Source: a virus | IMG/VR virus record: IMGVR_UViG_3300037586_000175 | Coordinates: 1 to 27,645 of that record | DNA: 27,645 bases | Reading direction: 5' to 3' (one strand) | Shown: positions 7,379 through 16,048 of the stretch, one piece after another | How positions within the stretch are numbered: the first letter of the stretch is position 1 | Layout: each line of letters begins with the position of its first letter | Notes under the pieces: model-generated | Told to the model about the DNA's origin: nothing | What the model saw: only the letters and a program-made list of their open reading frames with translations | Databases searched by the model: none | Translations under genes and position numbers: made by a program

Positions 7379-10302
7379 TGAGTGTACAATTAATAGTATA
7401 TCCACAAGCTTTAGTATCAACTACAACTTCTACCACCACTAATACGGGGTTCGGTCCTGAACTTATATATGATGGACAAATCTTTAGCACATTAAATAAT
7501 GCAACCGCAACTAGTGCAGAGGGTGCAGATAATATCCCATATTACAGTAGTCTTTTAACGCAATTTAATATACAGCCCCCAACAATACCTAATACTTGGT
7601 ATAGATGGCGGAACGTATCTACTGCTCATTCTCCAAACTATTTAGCTTATCCAACACAAAGTGGTGGTGATGTTGATTTTGAAAGTGAGGGTATTCAGAA
7701 TACATCAGGTAGTTACCCATTCCCTGCGGGTTATGAAAATAATTGGAGTATGATCTACCAAAGAATTACAGGGTTAGTAATAGGGCAAACATATCGTATA
7801 ACAATAAAATTTGATTCAATAACGGTTGCTGACAAAGCAAGAGGTATCTATGGTGTTGTATCGCAAACAGGCTCAGGTTCAATACCACACGTATCACCTT
7901 ATGGTACGGGTACTCCGTATATCACCTGTACAGGTTCAGGTCCGCAAACTTGTTATTTAAATGGGACTGATGTAGAGCTTGAATTTACATCACCTGAAAC
8001 AGAACTTATATTTGTTCTAAAATTAGTTAGTCTTGATGGATCAGGTGAACCTACATTAACCGTTAAATCTGTTTCTATTAAATCTTCACCAACCACAACA
8101 ACTACCACCACAACAGGATTTTCTACTGATTTAGCAGGTCAAGAGATACTAGACCTTTACGAAGAAGAAACAATACCTCTAACTTTAAGTGTAGATGATT
8201 TTAAAGATGTTGCTACTAAGACACAATCTTATTCAAAAGCTTTTAATTTACCTGCTACTAAAAAGAACAACAAAGTATTTGGTAGCATTTATGAAGTTAC
8301 GAAAAAGTCAGATGTTTATACTTTCAATCCATATATTTCAACTGCTGTAACATTAAAGGAAAATGGCTTTATGGTATTTGAAGGATTTTTAAGACTAATA
8401 GATGTAGTAGATAAAAATGGAGAGATAAGTTATAACGTGAACCTTTACTCAGATACAGTAGCACTAATGGATTCAATGAAAGATAAAACATTTAGCGAAT
8501 TACCACTTTCTGAGTTAGACCACGAATATAACATTACATCAATACAAGAAAGTCAAACAGGAGCATTGCCTTTGTTAAGTCCTTTACCTGCGGGAACTTT
8601 TGCAGGAGTAGCAGGTGCAGATACTACTGATGTTTTAAAATATCCTTTAGTAGATTGGGCAGGAAGTATGAATAGAAATGCAACATCAGTTCATACTGCT
8701 CTTGGAGCTACTGACGGGAATCCTTCAATGAATAAACTAGAAGATGGCTTTAGACCTTTCATCCAACTTAAATACTTAGTAGATAATATATTTGCAGATT
8801 CAGGATTTACTTACACATCAGACTTTCTGACTTCTACTTATTTCAGTAAATTATTTATGGACTTTAATTGGGGGGAAGAACGTAATGGCTCAGCTCCTAA
8901 CAGGAATGATTTTCTAAAAAGAAAAACTGATACAGTAAATACAATTATTGCTAATGGTTCTTACACAACTGTGCCTTTAACTCAGCTTGGTTCTCCTCCG
9001 GGAAGTCCTGATTTATGGGATAGCACAAATTATAGGTTTCAATCAGATGTAAATAACTTAACAGTAACAGGTGTATTTAATATACAAATAGAAAACAGAG
9101 CTTGGATAAGTCCGGGTGTTCCTAATGTAGATAGTTGGTCAGCAGCTATGCGAATAGCTATATTTAATGCAGGAGGTAGTGTTATAGAAACAATTAAATA
9201 CGAAAAGAGAAATGATGATCACGCTGATGGTAAAATCCCACCCGGTGGTGGAGCTTCTCTAAGCGGATCATTTGATGTTGTATTAAACAATGGAGATTAT
9301 ATAGCGTTACAGGCAATAACTTGGAATAGTGACCACGATATACTTGTTTCAGATACAACCACAAGTTATCTTAATGTAACATATAATAATACCGCTGTAA
9401 GTGTTCTTTCTCTTTTACAAGTAGCAAGAGGTGAATTAGGGCAATGGGACTTCTTTAAAGGGCTTATTACAATGTTTAATCTAATAACACTAAAAGACGC
9501 ACAAGATCCATCTAACTTAATTATAGAACCTTACAATGATGTTTTTGTAACCAACCCTAATATCAAGACAATAGATTGGACGCATAAGGTAGATATTTCA
9601 GATATTAAGTTAAAACCTTTTGACTTACATAAGAGAACACTCTTTAAATATGAGGAAGATGAAGAAGATTATCCTTTTAGTGTATATAAAACAGCAACAG
9701 GTGGCTACTTATATGGAAGTAAAGACTTTGATGCTTCAGGATTTGATTTATTAAAAGAAGAAACAGAAATTGTAGCTAGTCCTTTTGCAGCGACATTAAT
9801 AAAGCCGTTATTTGATGATATTGCAGACTTTTATGCTTCTGTTATTTATGGAGCTAATGAAGATGCTACTGAGTTTGGATCAATTAAAAACTTGCCTAGA
9901 ATTTTATATGATACAGGAGTTCACACTATCAATGATTCATATTATATACCTGCACAAAATGGAGGGGGTGATGATAACGCGACTACTTATAGTTTGTTCT
10001 CACATACTTCAGCAGTTCCTTCTACTTTAACTGATACTGATTTAAACTTTGGAGAATGTCAATTAATGATAGGTGTTTCTCCAACTGATAATCTATTCAG
10101 CACTTATTATTTTCAATACTTTTCAGAACTGTATAGTGCAGATGTAAAGACAATGACTTTAAAAGTTCTATTAACTCCTGAAGATGTTTCAAACTTTAAT
10201 TTCTATGACAAGGTATTTATCAAGAACCGAGAATATAGAGTGGACAAAATAAACTACAAACCAAACGACTTAGCAACTATTGATTTTATACTTATAACAT
10301 AA
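7378..10302 (+). CDS. Large tail-tip/hub protein with poly-Thr-flanked insert domain
   Basis: A 974-residue protein, the largest in the window. Residues 1-14 are a short strand. TTTSTTTNTGF at 15-25 and TTTTTTTTGF at 239-248 are two matching threonine linkers that bracket a module of about 210 residues, rich in aromatic and polar residues and carbohydrate-binding-like. After the second linker comes the conserved part: LPATKKNNKVFGSIYEV, then FNPYISTAVTLKENGFMVFEGFLRLIDV. This pattern recurs in Bacteroidota phage and prophage tail-tip proteins and is reminiscent of hub/Tal-type domains. Further beta domains fill the C-terminal half, ending in DYNF-type strands (KVFIKNREYRVDKINYKPND). It is probably the distal tail hub, with the insert acting as a binding module. 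TAATG overlaps join it to both neighbours. Confidence 0.65.
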   Translation: MSVQLIVYPQALVSTTTSTTTNTGFGPELIYDGQIFSTLNNATATSAEGADNIPYYSSLLTQFNIQPPTIPNTWYRWRNVSTAHSPNYLAYPTQSGGDVDFESEGIQNTSGSYPFPAGYENNWSMIYQRITGLVIGQTYRITIKFDSITVADKARGIYGVVSQTGSGSIPHVSPYGTGTPYITCTGSGPQTCYLNGTDVELEFTSPETELIFVLKLVSLDGSGEPTLTVKSVSIKSSPTTTTTTTTGFSTDLAGQEILDLYEEETIPLTLSVDDFKDVATKTQSYSKAFNLPATKKNNKVFGSIYEVTKKSDVYTFNPYISTAVTLKENGFMVFEGFLRLIDVVDKNGEISYNVNLYSDTVALMDSMKDKTFSELPLSELDHEYNITSIQESQTGALPLLSPLPAGTFAGVAGADTTDVLKYPLVDWAGSMNRNATSVHTALGATDGNPSMNKLEDGFRPFIQLKYLVDNIFADSGFTYTSDFLTSTYFSKLFMDFNWGEERNGSAPNRNDFLKRKTDTVNTIIANGSYTTVPLTQLGSPPGSPDLWDSTNYRFQSDVNNLTVTGVFNIQIENRAWISPGVPNVDSWSAAMRIAIFNAGGSVIETIKYEKRNDDHADGKIPPGGGASLSGSFDVVLNNGDYIALQAITWNSDHDILVSDTTTSYLNVTYNNTAVSVLSLLQVARGELGQWDFFKGLITMFNLITLKDAQDPSNLIIEPYNDVFVTNPNIKTIDWTHKVDISDIKLKPFDLHKRTLFKYEEDEEDYPFSVYKTATGGYLYGSKDFDASGFDLLKEETEIVASPFAATLIKPLFDDIADFYASVIYGANEDATEFGSIKNLPRILYDTGVHTINDSYYIPAQNGGGDDNATTYSLFSHTSAVPSTLTDTDLNFGECQLMIGVSPTDNLFSTYYFQYFSELYSADVKTMTLKVLLTPEDVSNFNFYDKVFIKNREYRVDKINYKPNDLATIDFILIT

Positions 10303-11144
10303 TGGACTACAAAACAGGATTTAACGTAAAGCCAAAAGAAATAAGCGCAGTAGGAGAAGTAACTTTTACTGATGGAACTTATGACTTCCCACCGAATCAA
10401 TTACAATGTGAAGCTTATGGCTATAAATACAATACGGCAACAGGAACTTGTACGGCTTTTCAATATAGTAATAAAGTAGCTAAATTACTTGATAATAGAA
10501 CTAATAATGTAAAAGGTGGAACAGCTAAAGTTGGAACGATTAACTCATTCATTAATGGTGAGGGGAATATAGCACAGGGAGATAATAGAAATGTTTTTAT
10601 CACAGGACAAGAAAGTGAAATACCAATAGGAATAGATAATGGCTCAGTCTTAGGTGGTAAGATGGGAAAGGTAGTAAGACAGGGTGAAATAGTTTTAGGT
10701 GGCGGTTCTTTTGATATAGGTGCAGGATATACACAGAGTTCAAGAGTACAGTTAAGCGTAGCAACTACTGACGATACTTCTACCAATTTAACGGCACAAG
10801 GTTTAACAGGAGAATACATAACATTGCAGACTAATAGCGTTATAGGTTATGAGATGTACTTAACAAGATTAGAAACAGGGGGAACTTCAGGAACAGCAGG
10901 AAATTATAGTTACAGACAACAGAGGGGAGCAATAATTACAAATAGATCTAGTGCCATTACAATTACAACAGGTACTACAAAGAATATTGCTAAAGATGGA
11001 GTAAATGGAAGCTTTGCATTTGTAGATAGTACAACAGATGGAATACCAAGTGTAACAATAGAAGTATCAGATAGGGTTGATGTAAACAACTTATGGTCGG
11101 CCACAGTTTACTTACACGAATTACGAACAAATATAGATTTTTAA
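10302..11144 (+). CDS. Tail fibre-like/receptor-binding candidate
   Basis: A 280-residue, glycine- and threonine-rich beta protein between the tail-tip protein and the tape measure. Residues 30-50 hold a disulfide-capable pair in CEAYGYKYNTATGTC. Then come short repeat-like turns (INSFINGEGNIAQGDNRNVF, GIDNGSVLGGKMGKVVRQG) that look like the left-handed beta-roll or head repeats of trimeric adhesins and fibres. The C-terminal half is beta-sandwich-like (VTIEVSDRVDVNNLWSATV). These features suit an elongated trimeric virion appendage that touches the host. No enzyme residues are seen. It starts in a TAATG overlap with the tail-tip gene and ends 1 nt before the tape measure. Receptor binding is an inference from composition and place. 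Confidence 0.55.
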   Translation: MDYKTGFNVKPKEISAVGEVTFTDGTYDFPPNQLQCEAYGYKYNTATGTCTAFQYSNKVAKLLDNRTNNVKGGTAKVGTINSFINGEGNIAQGDNRNVFITGQESEIPIGIDNGSVLGGKMGKVVRQGEIVLGGGSFDIGAGYTQSSRVQLSVATTDDTSTNLTAQGLTGEYITLQTNSVIGYEMYLTRLETGGTSGTAGNYSYRQQRGAIITNRSSAITITTGTTKNIAKDGVNGSFAFVDSTTDGIPSVTIEVSDRVDVNNLWSATVYLHELRTNIDF

Positions 11145-11145
11145 A

Positions 11146-13053
11146 ATGGCAATAAAAGAAACAGTAGAGGTAGAAGTTAAATCTAATATAGGGGAAGTAT
11201 CAAAAGGAGCTTCAGAAGCAGCAGGGAATATTTCATTTATGGGGGTGTCTTTAAATAGTGTAAAGGCAGGTTTTGTGGCGGTAGGAAGAACTGCTAAAAC
11301 TATGTTCGGCTCAATTAAGGCAGGAATAATGAGTACAGGAATTGGTGCTTTATTAATAGCAGTTGTTGGTTTAGTAAGTTATTTTACAAAAACAAAGAGG
11401 GGTGCAGATATGCTTAAAAGAGCTATGGCAGGAGTGGGAGCTGTTGTTAATGTGATAGTTGATTTATTCTCTAAGGTAGGAGAAACAATGGTAAATGCTT
11501 TTAAAAATCCACAAAAGGCGTGGGATAATCTTACAAATACTTTATATAAGGGGGTGCAATTTATCAATAAACAAATTGTGAATAGATTTTCAGGGAGTTG
11601 GAAAGTCTTAACAGGTAACATTCAAAGTGGTATTTTAAAAATGCGTATTGCGTGGAATGAATGGATAGGGGACTCTGAAGAAGCTGAACAATTAACAGAA
11701 GAATTAGAAAAAGTTAAAGAAAAAGTAAGAGAAGGAACTGCTGAACTTAAAGCAGCAAATGAAGCAATAGCTGAGGTCTATACTGAAGTGATAGAAAAAA
11801 TCAAAGAGGTTACGGATGAAATGAAAAGAGAAGCAAAAGCAGCGTCGGCTTTAGAGGGTAGGTTGCAAAGACTGAGAGATATGGAGAACTCTTTTATGGT
11901 TCAAAAAGCAGCAACTAGACAAGAAATAGAAAGAGCAAGATTAGGAGCAGAAGATGAATCTAAAACAGCAGAAGAAAGATTAGAAAATCTCAAAAAAGCC
12001 TTAGAATTAGAAGCACAAACTACCGCACAAGAAATAGCATTAGCAAGAGAGAGGGTATCTGTTCAGCGACAACAAATGGCACTTTCTGAAAATATGGCAG
12101 AGGATGAAGAAAAGTTAGCTCAGTTAAAAGTAGCATTAATTGAAAAAGAAACTGCTTCTATTAAAATGAGAAGAAGGGTTGTTACTGAAGTAAATGCTTT
12201 TGAGAAAGAAATAGCAACAGCAAAAGCAAAAGCAGCTAAATTAGATGAAGAAGCTGCAAAATATAAGCTTAAAAGATTAGAAAATGAAACAAATGAAGAA
12301 TTAAAAATAAGAATTGACGCAGCAAAAGAGTTAGAAAAAATAAGATTAAAAGCAGAAGCTGATTTAGCAAAACTAACAGAAACATCTGCTGCTAAATTGT
12401 TGGCAATACAACAAGAAAACTCATTAGCTATAATAGAAGATGAAAAAGAAAAAGCATTTGCAACTTTAAAAATTCAAGAAGAAAAAGAGTTGGCAAGTGT
12501 TGAGAATACGGAACACGCAGAAGAACTTAAAGCAGCTATTGCAGAGAAATATGAAAGGAAAAGAGGTGAAATAACAAAAAAATATAGTAAAAAGAAGAAA
12601 AAGTGGGCTGAAATGTCTGCTGAAGCACAACTTGACATTATGAGTTCAACAGCAGGTAATATGATCAAGATATTAGGTGAGGAAACTGAAGCAGGGAAAG
12701 CTATGGCAGTTACACAAGCTACTATTGATACTTATAAAGGTGCTACGGCTGCTTATTCATCTATGGCAGGGATTCCTTATGTCGGTCCTATTCTTGGAGC
12801 TATTGCAGCAGGTGCGGCAGTTGCTTCAGGGTTAGCAAATGTAAAAGCGATACTATCAGCAGATTCAAGTGGTGGTGTTGATGATAAAACAGTAAAAACG
12901 ACAGCAAAAGCTCCTGCACCTGAAATGCTAAGTGGTAAATTTGAATTAGGTGGTGGTCAAGCTCCTGAACCATTGAAGGCATTTGTTGTAACAGACGAAA
13001 TGACAAACAGCCAAGATCAATTAGCAAATATAAGACGTAGAGCAACAGTTTAA
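11146..13053 (+). CDS. Tape measure protein
   Basis: The 635-residue protein has the three-part shape of a tape measure. Residues 60-110 hold a hydrophobic membrane-like segment (STGIGALLIAVVGLVSYF, then GVGAVVNVIVDLF). Residues about 175-500 are a long alanine/glutamate/lysine coiled coil. Residues 525-590 hold a second glycine/alanine-rich hydrophobic region (IPYVGPILGAIAAGAAVASG) typical of tape measure C-termini. Tape measures set tail length and are released into the host envelope on DNA entry. At about 1.5 angstrom per residue the whole chain would suit a tail near 95 nm, an estimate from the general rule, not a measurement. The chaperone at the other end of the module is its expected partner. 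It is the last gene of the tail unit. Confidence 0.88.
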   Translation: MAIKETVEVEVKSNIGEVSKGASEAAGNISFMGVSLNSVKAGFVAVGRTAKTMFGSIKAGIMSTGIGALLIAVVGLVSYFTKTKRGADMLKRAMAGVGAVVNVIVDLFSKVGETMVNAFKNPQKAWDNLTNTLYKGVQFINKQIVNRFSGSWKVLTGNIQSGILKMRIAWNEWIGDSEEAEQLTEELEKVKEKVREGTAELKAANEAIAEVYTEVIEKIKEVTDEMKREAKAASALEGRLQRLRDMENSFMVQKAATRQEIERARLGAEDESKTAEERLENLKKALELEAQTTAQEIALARERVSVQRQQMALSENMAEDEEKLAQLKVALIEKETASIKMRRRVVTEVNAFEKEIATAKAKAAKLDEEAAKYKLKRLENETNEELKIRIDAAKELEKIRLKAEADLAKLTETSAAKLLAIQQENSLAIIEDEKEKAFATLKIQEEKELASVENTEHAEELKAAIAEKYERKRGEITKKYSKKKKKWAEMSAEAQLDIMSSTAGNMIKILGEETEAGKAMAVTQATIDTYKGATAAYSSMAGIPYVGPILGAIAAGAAVASGLANVKAILSADSSGGVDDKTVKTTAKAPAPEMLSGKFELGGGQAPEPLKAFVVTDEMTNSQDQLANIRRRATV

Positions 13054-13076
13054 AAATCAAATATTAATTAAAAAAG

Positions 13077-13092
13077 TCTATTATATATTATG
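13077..13092 (+). promoter_or_regulatory. Late-promoter-like element, copy 3
   Basis: TCTATTATATATTATG, ending in the start codon of the protease gene at 13090. It differs from copies 1, 2 and 4 by a single C-to-T. It lies in the 36-nt A/T-rich gap after the tape measure gene and probably begins the head transcription unit. Confidence 0.6.
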
Positions 13093-13701
13093 AAAAAGAA
13101 AACATCCATTATAGAATTAGTAATAAGTGAGGAAAACGAACCATTGACAATTGATGCAATTAGTTTAGTAACATCTCCTGCTATTGAAACTGACTTTGTT
13201 TATTTCTCAAAAGAAAAGAACAATTTAACTTTCGCAAAGGTAGATGAAGAAAAAAGAGAATTAATTTCTCCTGCTTTGATTCCTAACAAACAAATATTTA
13301 GATATGACCCTAATACTGATAGTGAGTATTATGTTTACTTTTCTAAAGACACAGTAAAACAAGCAGCATATAGTTATTTAAAACATAACAACCATCATAA
13401 AGCAACTGAGCAACACAATGAAAGAGTTTCAGGAGTTCTGACTGTTGAGAGTTGGATAAAAGAGGGAGATCAGGATAAGTCTAATTTGTACGGATTTAAT
13501 TTACCTTCAGGAACGTGGTTCGTGAAAATGAAGATAAACAATGATGAGCTTTGGAGTAAGATAAAATCAGGCGAATTGAAAGGTTTGTCAATTGAGGGGT
13601 TCTTTGTAAATAAGATGGAAAAGATGAGTGAGCAAAAGCCAACAGACGAAGAAATATTGAAAGCATTGAACGATATAATAACTAAAAATCAAACAACCTA
13701 A
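13090..13701 (+). CDS. XkdF-type prohead protease
   Basis: The 203-residue protein matches the XkdF-like phage serine protease family (Peptidase_S78_2). The conserved run is in order: ISPALIPNKQIFR (59-71), EYYVYFSKDTVKQAAYSYL (79-97), the histidine of EQHN (H109), VESWI (119-123), LPSGTWFVKMKINNDELW (138-155) and KGLSIEGFF (164-172). H109 and a serine, probably S121 or S167, are the likely catalytic residues; I cannot tell which serine acts. It would cut scaffold and capsid N-termini during head maturation. Position directly upstream of scaffold-like and capsid genes supports this. After residue 172 a short charged helix (EILKALNDIITKNQ) may hold it in the prohead. It starts at the six-copy element. 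Confidence 0.87.
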   Translation: MKKKTSIIELVISEENEPLTIDAISLVTSPAIETDFVYFSKEKNNLTFAKVDEEKRELISPALIPNKQIFRYDPNTDSEYYVYFSKDTVKQAAYSYLKHNNHHKATEQHNERVSGVLTVESWIKEGDQDKSNLYGFNLPSGTWFVKMKINNDELWSKIKSGELKGLSIEGFFVNKMEKMSEQKPTDEEILKALNDIITKNQTT

Positions 13702-13708
13702 AAAAAAA

Positions 13709-13724
13709 TCTATTATATACTATG
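13709..13724 (+). promoter_or_regulatory. Late-promoter-like element, copy 4
   Basis: TCTATTATATACTATG, ending in the start codon of the scaffold-like gene at 13722, preceded by a run of nine A. It is identical to copies 1 and 2. It separates the protease from scaffold plus capsid, allowing much higher expression of the latter. Confidence 0.6.
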
Positions 13725-14417
13725 GAATTAAAAGAACAAATCTTAAAAGCACTTGGACTTTCTTCAGAAGTAAAGTTTGAGGTACAAGCAAAATTATTAG
13801 ACGGAACTATTATTGTATCAACGGCAGAAGCTCTTGTTGAGGGCGCAGACGTGTTTGTATTAACTGAGGACGGAACGACTATTGAACTTCCTATCGGTGA
13901 GTATGAAACTGAAGATGGTGTTGTTTTTGTAGTTGAGGAGGCAGGTATTATTGCTACAATCGGTGAAGCAGAGGTTGAAGAAGAAGGAGCACCTGAAGAA
14001 GAAGAAACTGTTGAAGCTGCCGAAGATGATGAAAGTCCTGCTGAAGAAGCAGATTGGGCTAAGTCTTTCGAGGAGTTAAAAGACAAAGTAGAAAACTTAG
14101 AGGACGCTGTTGCAGACTTAAAAAGTAAAATAGGAGATGAAGAAGAAGTGGTTGAAGAAGAGGTTGAAGCTGCTGAAGAAGAAGTTGAGCCATCTACAAA
14201 CCCTAAGTCAATTAAGACAACTGAAACTATTGAATTTTCAATAGAAGATTTAAAAGCTGAGAATGAAAGATTGAAAGCAGAATTATCTAAACAACCTGCA
14301 ACACAACCTGTTGGGGTGAATAAGTTTGCTGAAGCTTCAAGTACAAAACTTTCTACTGCTGAATATAGAAAACTTAGCAGAAAAGAAAGATATTGGTATA
14401 ATATAAAAAATAATTAA
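13722..14417 (+). CDS. Acidic scaffold-like head protein
   Basis: A 231-residue, extremely acidic protein just upstream of the major capsid gene. Residues 15-82 form a beta-rich domain (FEVQAKLLDGTIIVSTAEAL, then GVVFVVEEAGIIATIGEAEV). Residues 83-118 are almost all E, D, A and P. Residues 118-165 form a coiled coil (WAKSFEELKDKVENLEDAVA), followed by a second acidic stretch, another coiled coil (SIEDLKAENERLKAELSKQ) and a basic tail (YRKLSRKERYWYNIK). Acidity, coiled coil, basic C-terminus and position between protease and capsid are the usual profile of an internal scaffolding protein that is removed by the protease. No sequence family is recognised with certainty. Low-complexity GAA-rich codon runs make this region prone to length change. 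Confidence 0.7.
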   Translation: MELKEQILKALGLSSEVKFEVQAKLLDGTIIVSTAEALVEGADVFVLTEDGTTIELPIGEYETEDGVVFVVEEAGIIATIGEAEVEEEGAPEEEETVEAAEDDESPAEEADWAKSFEELKDKVENLEDAVADLKSKIGDEEEVVEEEVEAAEEEVEPSTNPKSIKTTETIEFSIEDLKAENERLKAELSKQPATQPVGVNKFAEASSTKLSTAEYRKLSRKERYWYNIKNN

Positions 14418-14434
14418 TAAAAAAATAAAAAACT

Positions 14435-15301
14435 ATGGGATTAACTATCACATCAAGCTCATACGCAGGGAAACAGGCGGGAGAGTATCTACACGCTGCA
14501 TTAAATGGTGCAGACAGTTTAGAGTATGCAACAGTTAGGGATGCTGTGAACTATAAAGAAGTTCTAAATAACCTTACAAATTCAAACTTAGTTAAAGACG
14601 CTACTTGCGACTTTGATGAGCAAAGTTCTACACTTACTATGACTGAAAGAGTTTTAGAAGTAGAGCAATTTCAAGTAAACCAAGATATTTGTCGTAAGAC
14701 ATTATTAAGTGATTGGTCATTTGCACAAGAAGATGATTTTGCCGCTTTTGTAATGGGCTATTCTGCTTCAGTTATTGCTGATGCTATTGAGGGTTCTTTT
14801 TGGGCAGGAACAACAGCTACATCAGGACAGTTTAATGGTATTACTACTTCTTATTCAGGTTCTATGACTACTGATTCTGCTTCAGGTGCTTATACTGCTG
14901 CAAACATTATAGCAAACTTAGGAACTTTAACAGCTGCTATTCCTAGTGCAGTTTATGGAAAAGATGACTTATATATCTATATGAACAAAAAGACTTACAG
15001 ATTTTATATTTCTGCAATTTCAGCTTTAAGTGCGTTCCCTTTCAACAATATGGGTGAATATACTGCTCAATTTGAAGGAGTAAATATTGCAATAGTACCG
15101 GGTCTTGCGGACAATGTTATGTATGCAGGTTGTAAGTCAAACTTATTCTTTGGAACTTCAACTAAATTAGATATGGATTTCAATGAAGTATCTGTTTTAG
15201 ATATGAAACCTTTAGACGGAAGCCAAAACATACGATTGGTTGCTAGATGGACGGCAGGTGTACAAGTAGGTGTAGCAGCAGATTTCACTTACCAATCATA
15301 A
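14435..15301 (+). CDS. Major capsid protein
   Basis: A 288-residue protein in the right place (after protease and scaffold, before a terminator) and with the composition of a HK97-fold capsid protein. Recognisable parts are an N-terminal arm (SSSYAGKQAGEYLHAALNGADSL split over residues 7-29), VNYKEVLNNLTNSNLVKD, a segment of the kind LTMTERVLEVEQFQVNQDIC that resembles the E-loop/long helix region of Bacteroidota phage capsids, and a C-terminal SQNIRLVARWTAGVQVGVA strand. It would assemble the icosahedral shell. It begins 17 nt after the scaffold stop, behind an A-rich tract, and is followed by a hairpin terminator at 15313-15346. Length is modest for the family, suggesting no large insert domain. 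The call rests on context plus resemblance. Confidence 0.82.
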   Translation: MGLTITSSSYAGKQAGEYLHAALNGADSLEYATVRDAVNYKEVLNNLTNSNLVKDATCDFDEQSSTLTMTERVLEVEQFQVNQDICRKTLLSDWSFAQEDDFAAFVMGYSASVIADAIEGSFWAGTTATSGQFNGITTSYSGSMTTDSASGAYTAANIIANLGTLTAAIPSAVYGKDDLYIYMNKKTYRFYISAISALSAFPFNNMGEYTAQFEGVNIAIVPGLADNVMYAGCKSNLFFGTSTKLDMDFNEVSVLDMKPLDGSQNIRLVARWTAGVQVGVAADFTYQS

Positions 15302-15312
15302 AACAAATAAAC

Positions 15313-15346
15313 GGAAGTAGTGTAAAAGCTACTTCCTTAACTTTTT
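15313..15346 (+). terminator. Intrinsic terminator after the capsid gene
   Basis: GGAAGTAG at 15313-15320 and CTACTTCC at 15329-15336 form a perfect 8-bp stem (9 bp with a T-G pair) around an 8-nt loop, followed by TTAACTTTTT. The T-tract is interrupted, so termination is likely partial, which would let some transcripts reach the next structural gene. Confidence 0.7.
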
Positions 15347-15358
15347 AAAAATTAAAAA

Positions 15359-15937
15359 ATGGCTTGTACAGTAATAACAAAAGGACGTGGTTTAGATTGC
15401 TCTAGGTCATTAGGTGGTGTAAAAAACGTCTATTTCGGTGTATATGATGAATTTGATACACCAACAGATGGAACAGGGATAGTAATAGCTTCAAATCAAG
15501 TTACAGATATTCAAATGGGGACTAATGATCTTTATAAATACGCTTTGCCTAAGGGTACGGCAAGTGTTACAGAGACTATAAATGGCGATACAGCCGCAGG
15601 AACAATTTACTACACTCCTTCTATTACAATTCAATTAAACAAACTGACCAAGGAAGATCAGAACGAGTTGAAGGCATTATCTCAAAGTAAGCTTGTCGTT
15701 TTCGCTGAATTAAATCAAAGACTAGCTTCAGGTAATAATGTTATTCTTTGTCTAGGAGTTAAGAATGGTATGCTTCTTAATGCAGGTACTAACGCTTCAG
15801 GAGCTGCGTGGGGTGATAGAAACGGTTACGAATGGACACTTGACGGAATGGAGCAAGAGCCAATGAGTATGGTTGAAGATTATACTACCGCACCATTTGA
15901 TAATGGATTTACATATGGGTCAATCGTTACTTCATAA
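15359..15937 (+). CDS. Paralogous structural protein A (tail tube or decoration candidate)
   Basis: A 192-residue protein that opens TKGRGLDCSRSLGGVKNVYF at residues 7-26 and shares about half its residues with the next gene: GGVKNVY, LYKYALPK, YYTPSITIQLNKLTKEDQ, ELNQR, NVILCLG, NGYEW, FTYGSIVTS. The beta-strand pattern and location next to the capsid gene suit a major tail tube protein or a capsid-associated protein; I cannot choose between them from sequence. It lies between two hairpin terminators, so it may be made as a read-through product of the capsid transcript. No six-copy element precedes it, unlike its sister gene. Two cysteines (C3, C14) are shared with the paralogue. Confidence 0.65.
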   Translation: MACTVITKGRGLDCSRSLGGVKNVYFGVYDEFDTPTDGTGIVIASNQVTDIQMGTNDLYKYALPKGTASVTETINGDTAAGTIYYTPSITIQLNKLTKEDQNELKALSQSKLVVFAELNQRLASGNNVILCLGVKNGMLLNAGTNASGAAWGDRNGYEWTLDGMEQEPMSMVEDYTTAPFDNGFTYGSIVTS

Positions 15938-15965
15938 GTAGTATTTTTCATATTTTCTTGATTAG

Positions 15966-15993
15966 GGTGGACTTCGGTTCACCTTTTTCTTTT
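15966..15993 (+). terminator. Intrinsic terminator with TTCG tetraloop
   Basis: GGTGGAC (15966-15972) and GTTCACC (15977-15983) pair over 7 bp, with one G-T pair, around the extra-stable loop TTCG (15973-15976), followed directly by TTTTTCTTTT. This is a textbook intrinsic terminator and separates the two paralogous structural genes. Confidence 0.88.
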
Positions 15994-16018
15994 ACAATAA
16001 AAACAAACAATACTTTTT

Positions 16019-16033
16019 TCTATTATATATTAG
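16019..16033 (+). promoter_or_regulatory. Late-promoter-like element, copy 5
   Basis: TCTATTATATATTAG, directly after the TTCG terminator and preceded by T-rich sequence. Here the start codon of the following gene (16049) lies 16 nt further on rather than inside the element, which argues that the element itself, not its fusion to ATG, is what is conserved. Confidence 0.6.
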
Positions 16034-16048
16034 AATTAAAAACAAAAT

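Noticed and set aside
9940-9950. In-gene partial match to the six-copy element (also 21874-21884)
   Set aside because: Only 10-11 of 14 positions match, the leading TC is missing, and both are inside coding sequence away from any start codon.
13960-14200. GAA/GAG-rich repeats in the scaffold-like gene as a DNA repeat element
   Set aside because: The repetition follows from a poly-acidic protein segment; unit length is irregular and there is no sign of a mobile or regulatory repeat.
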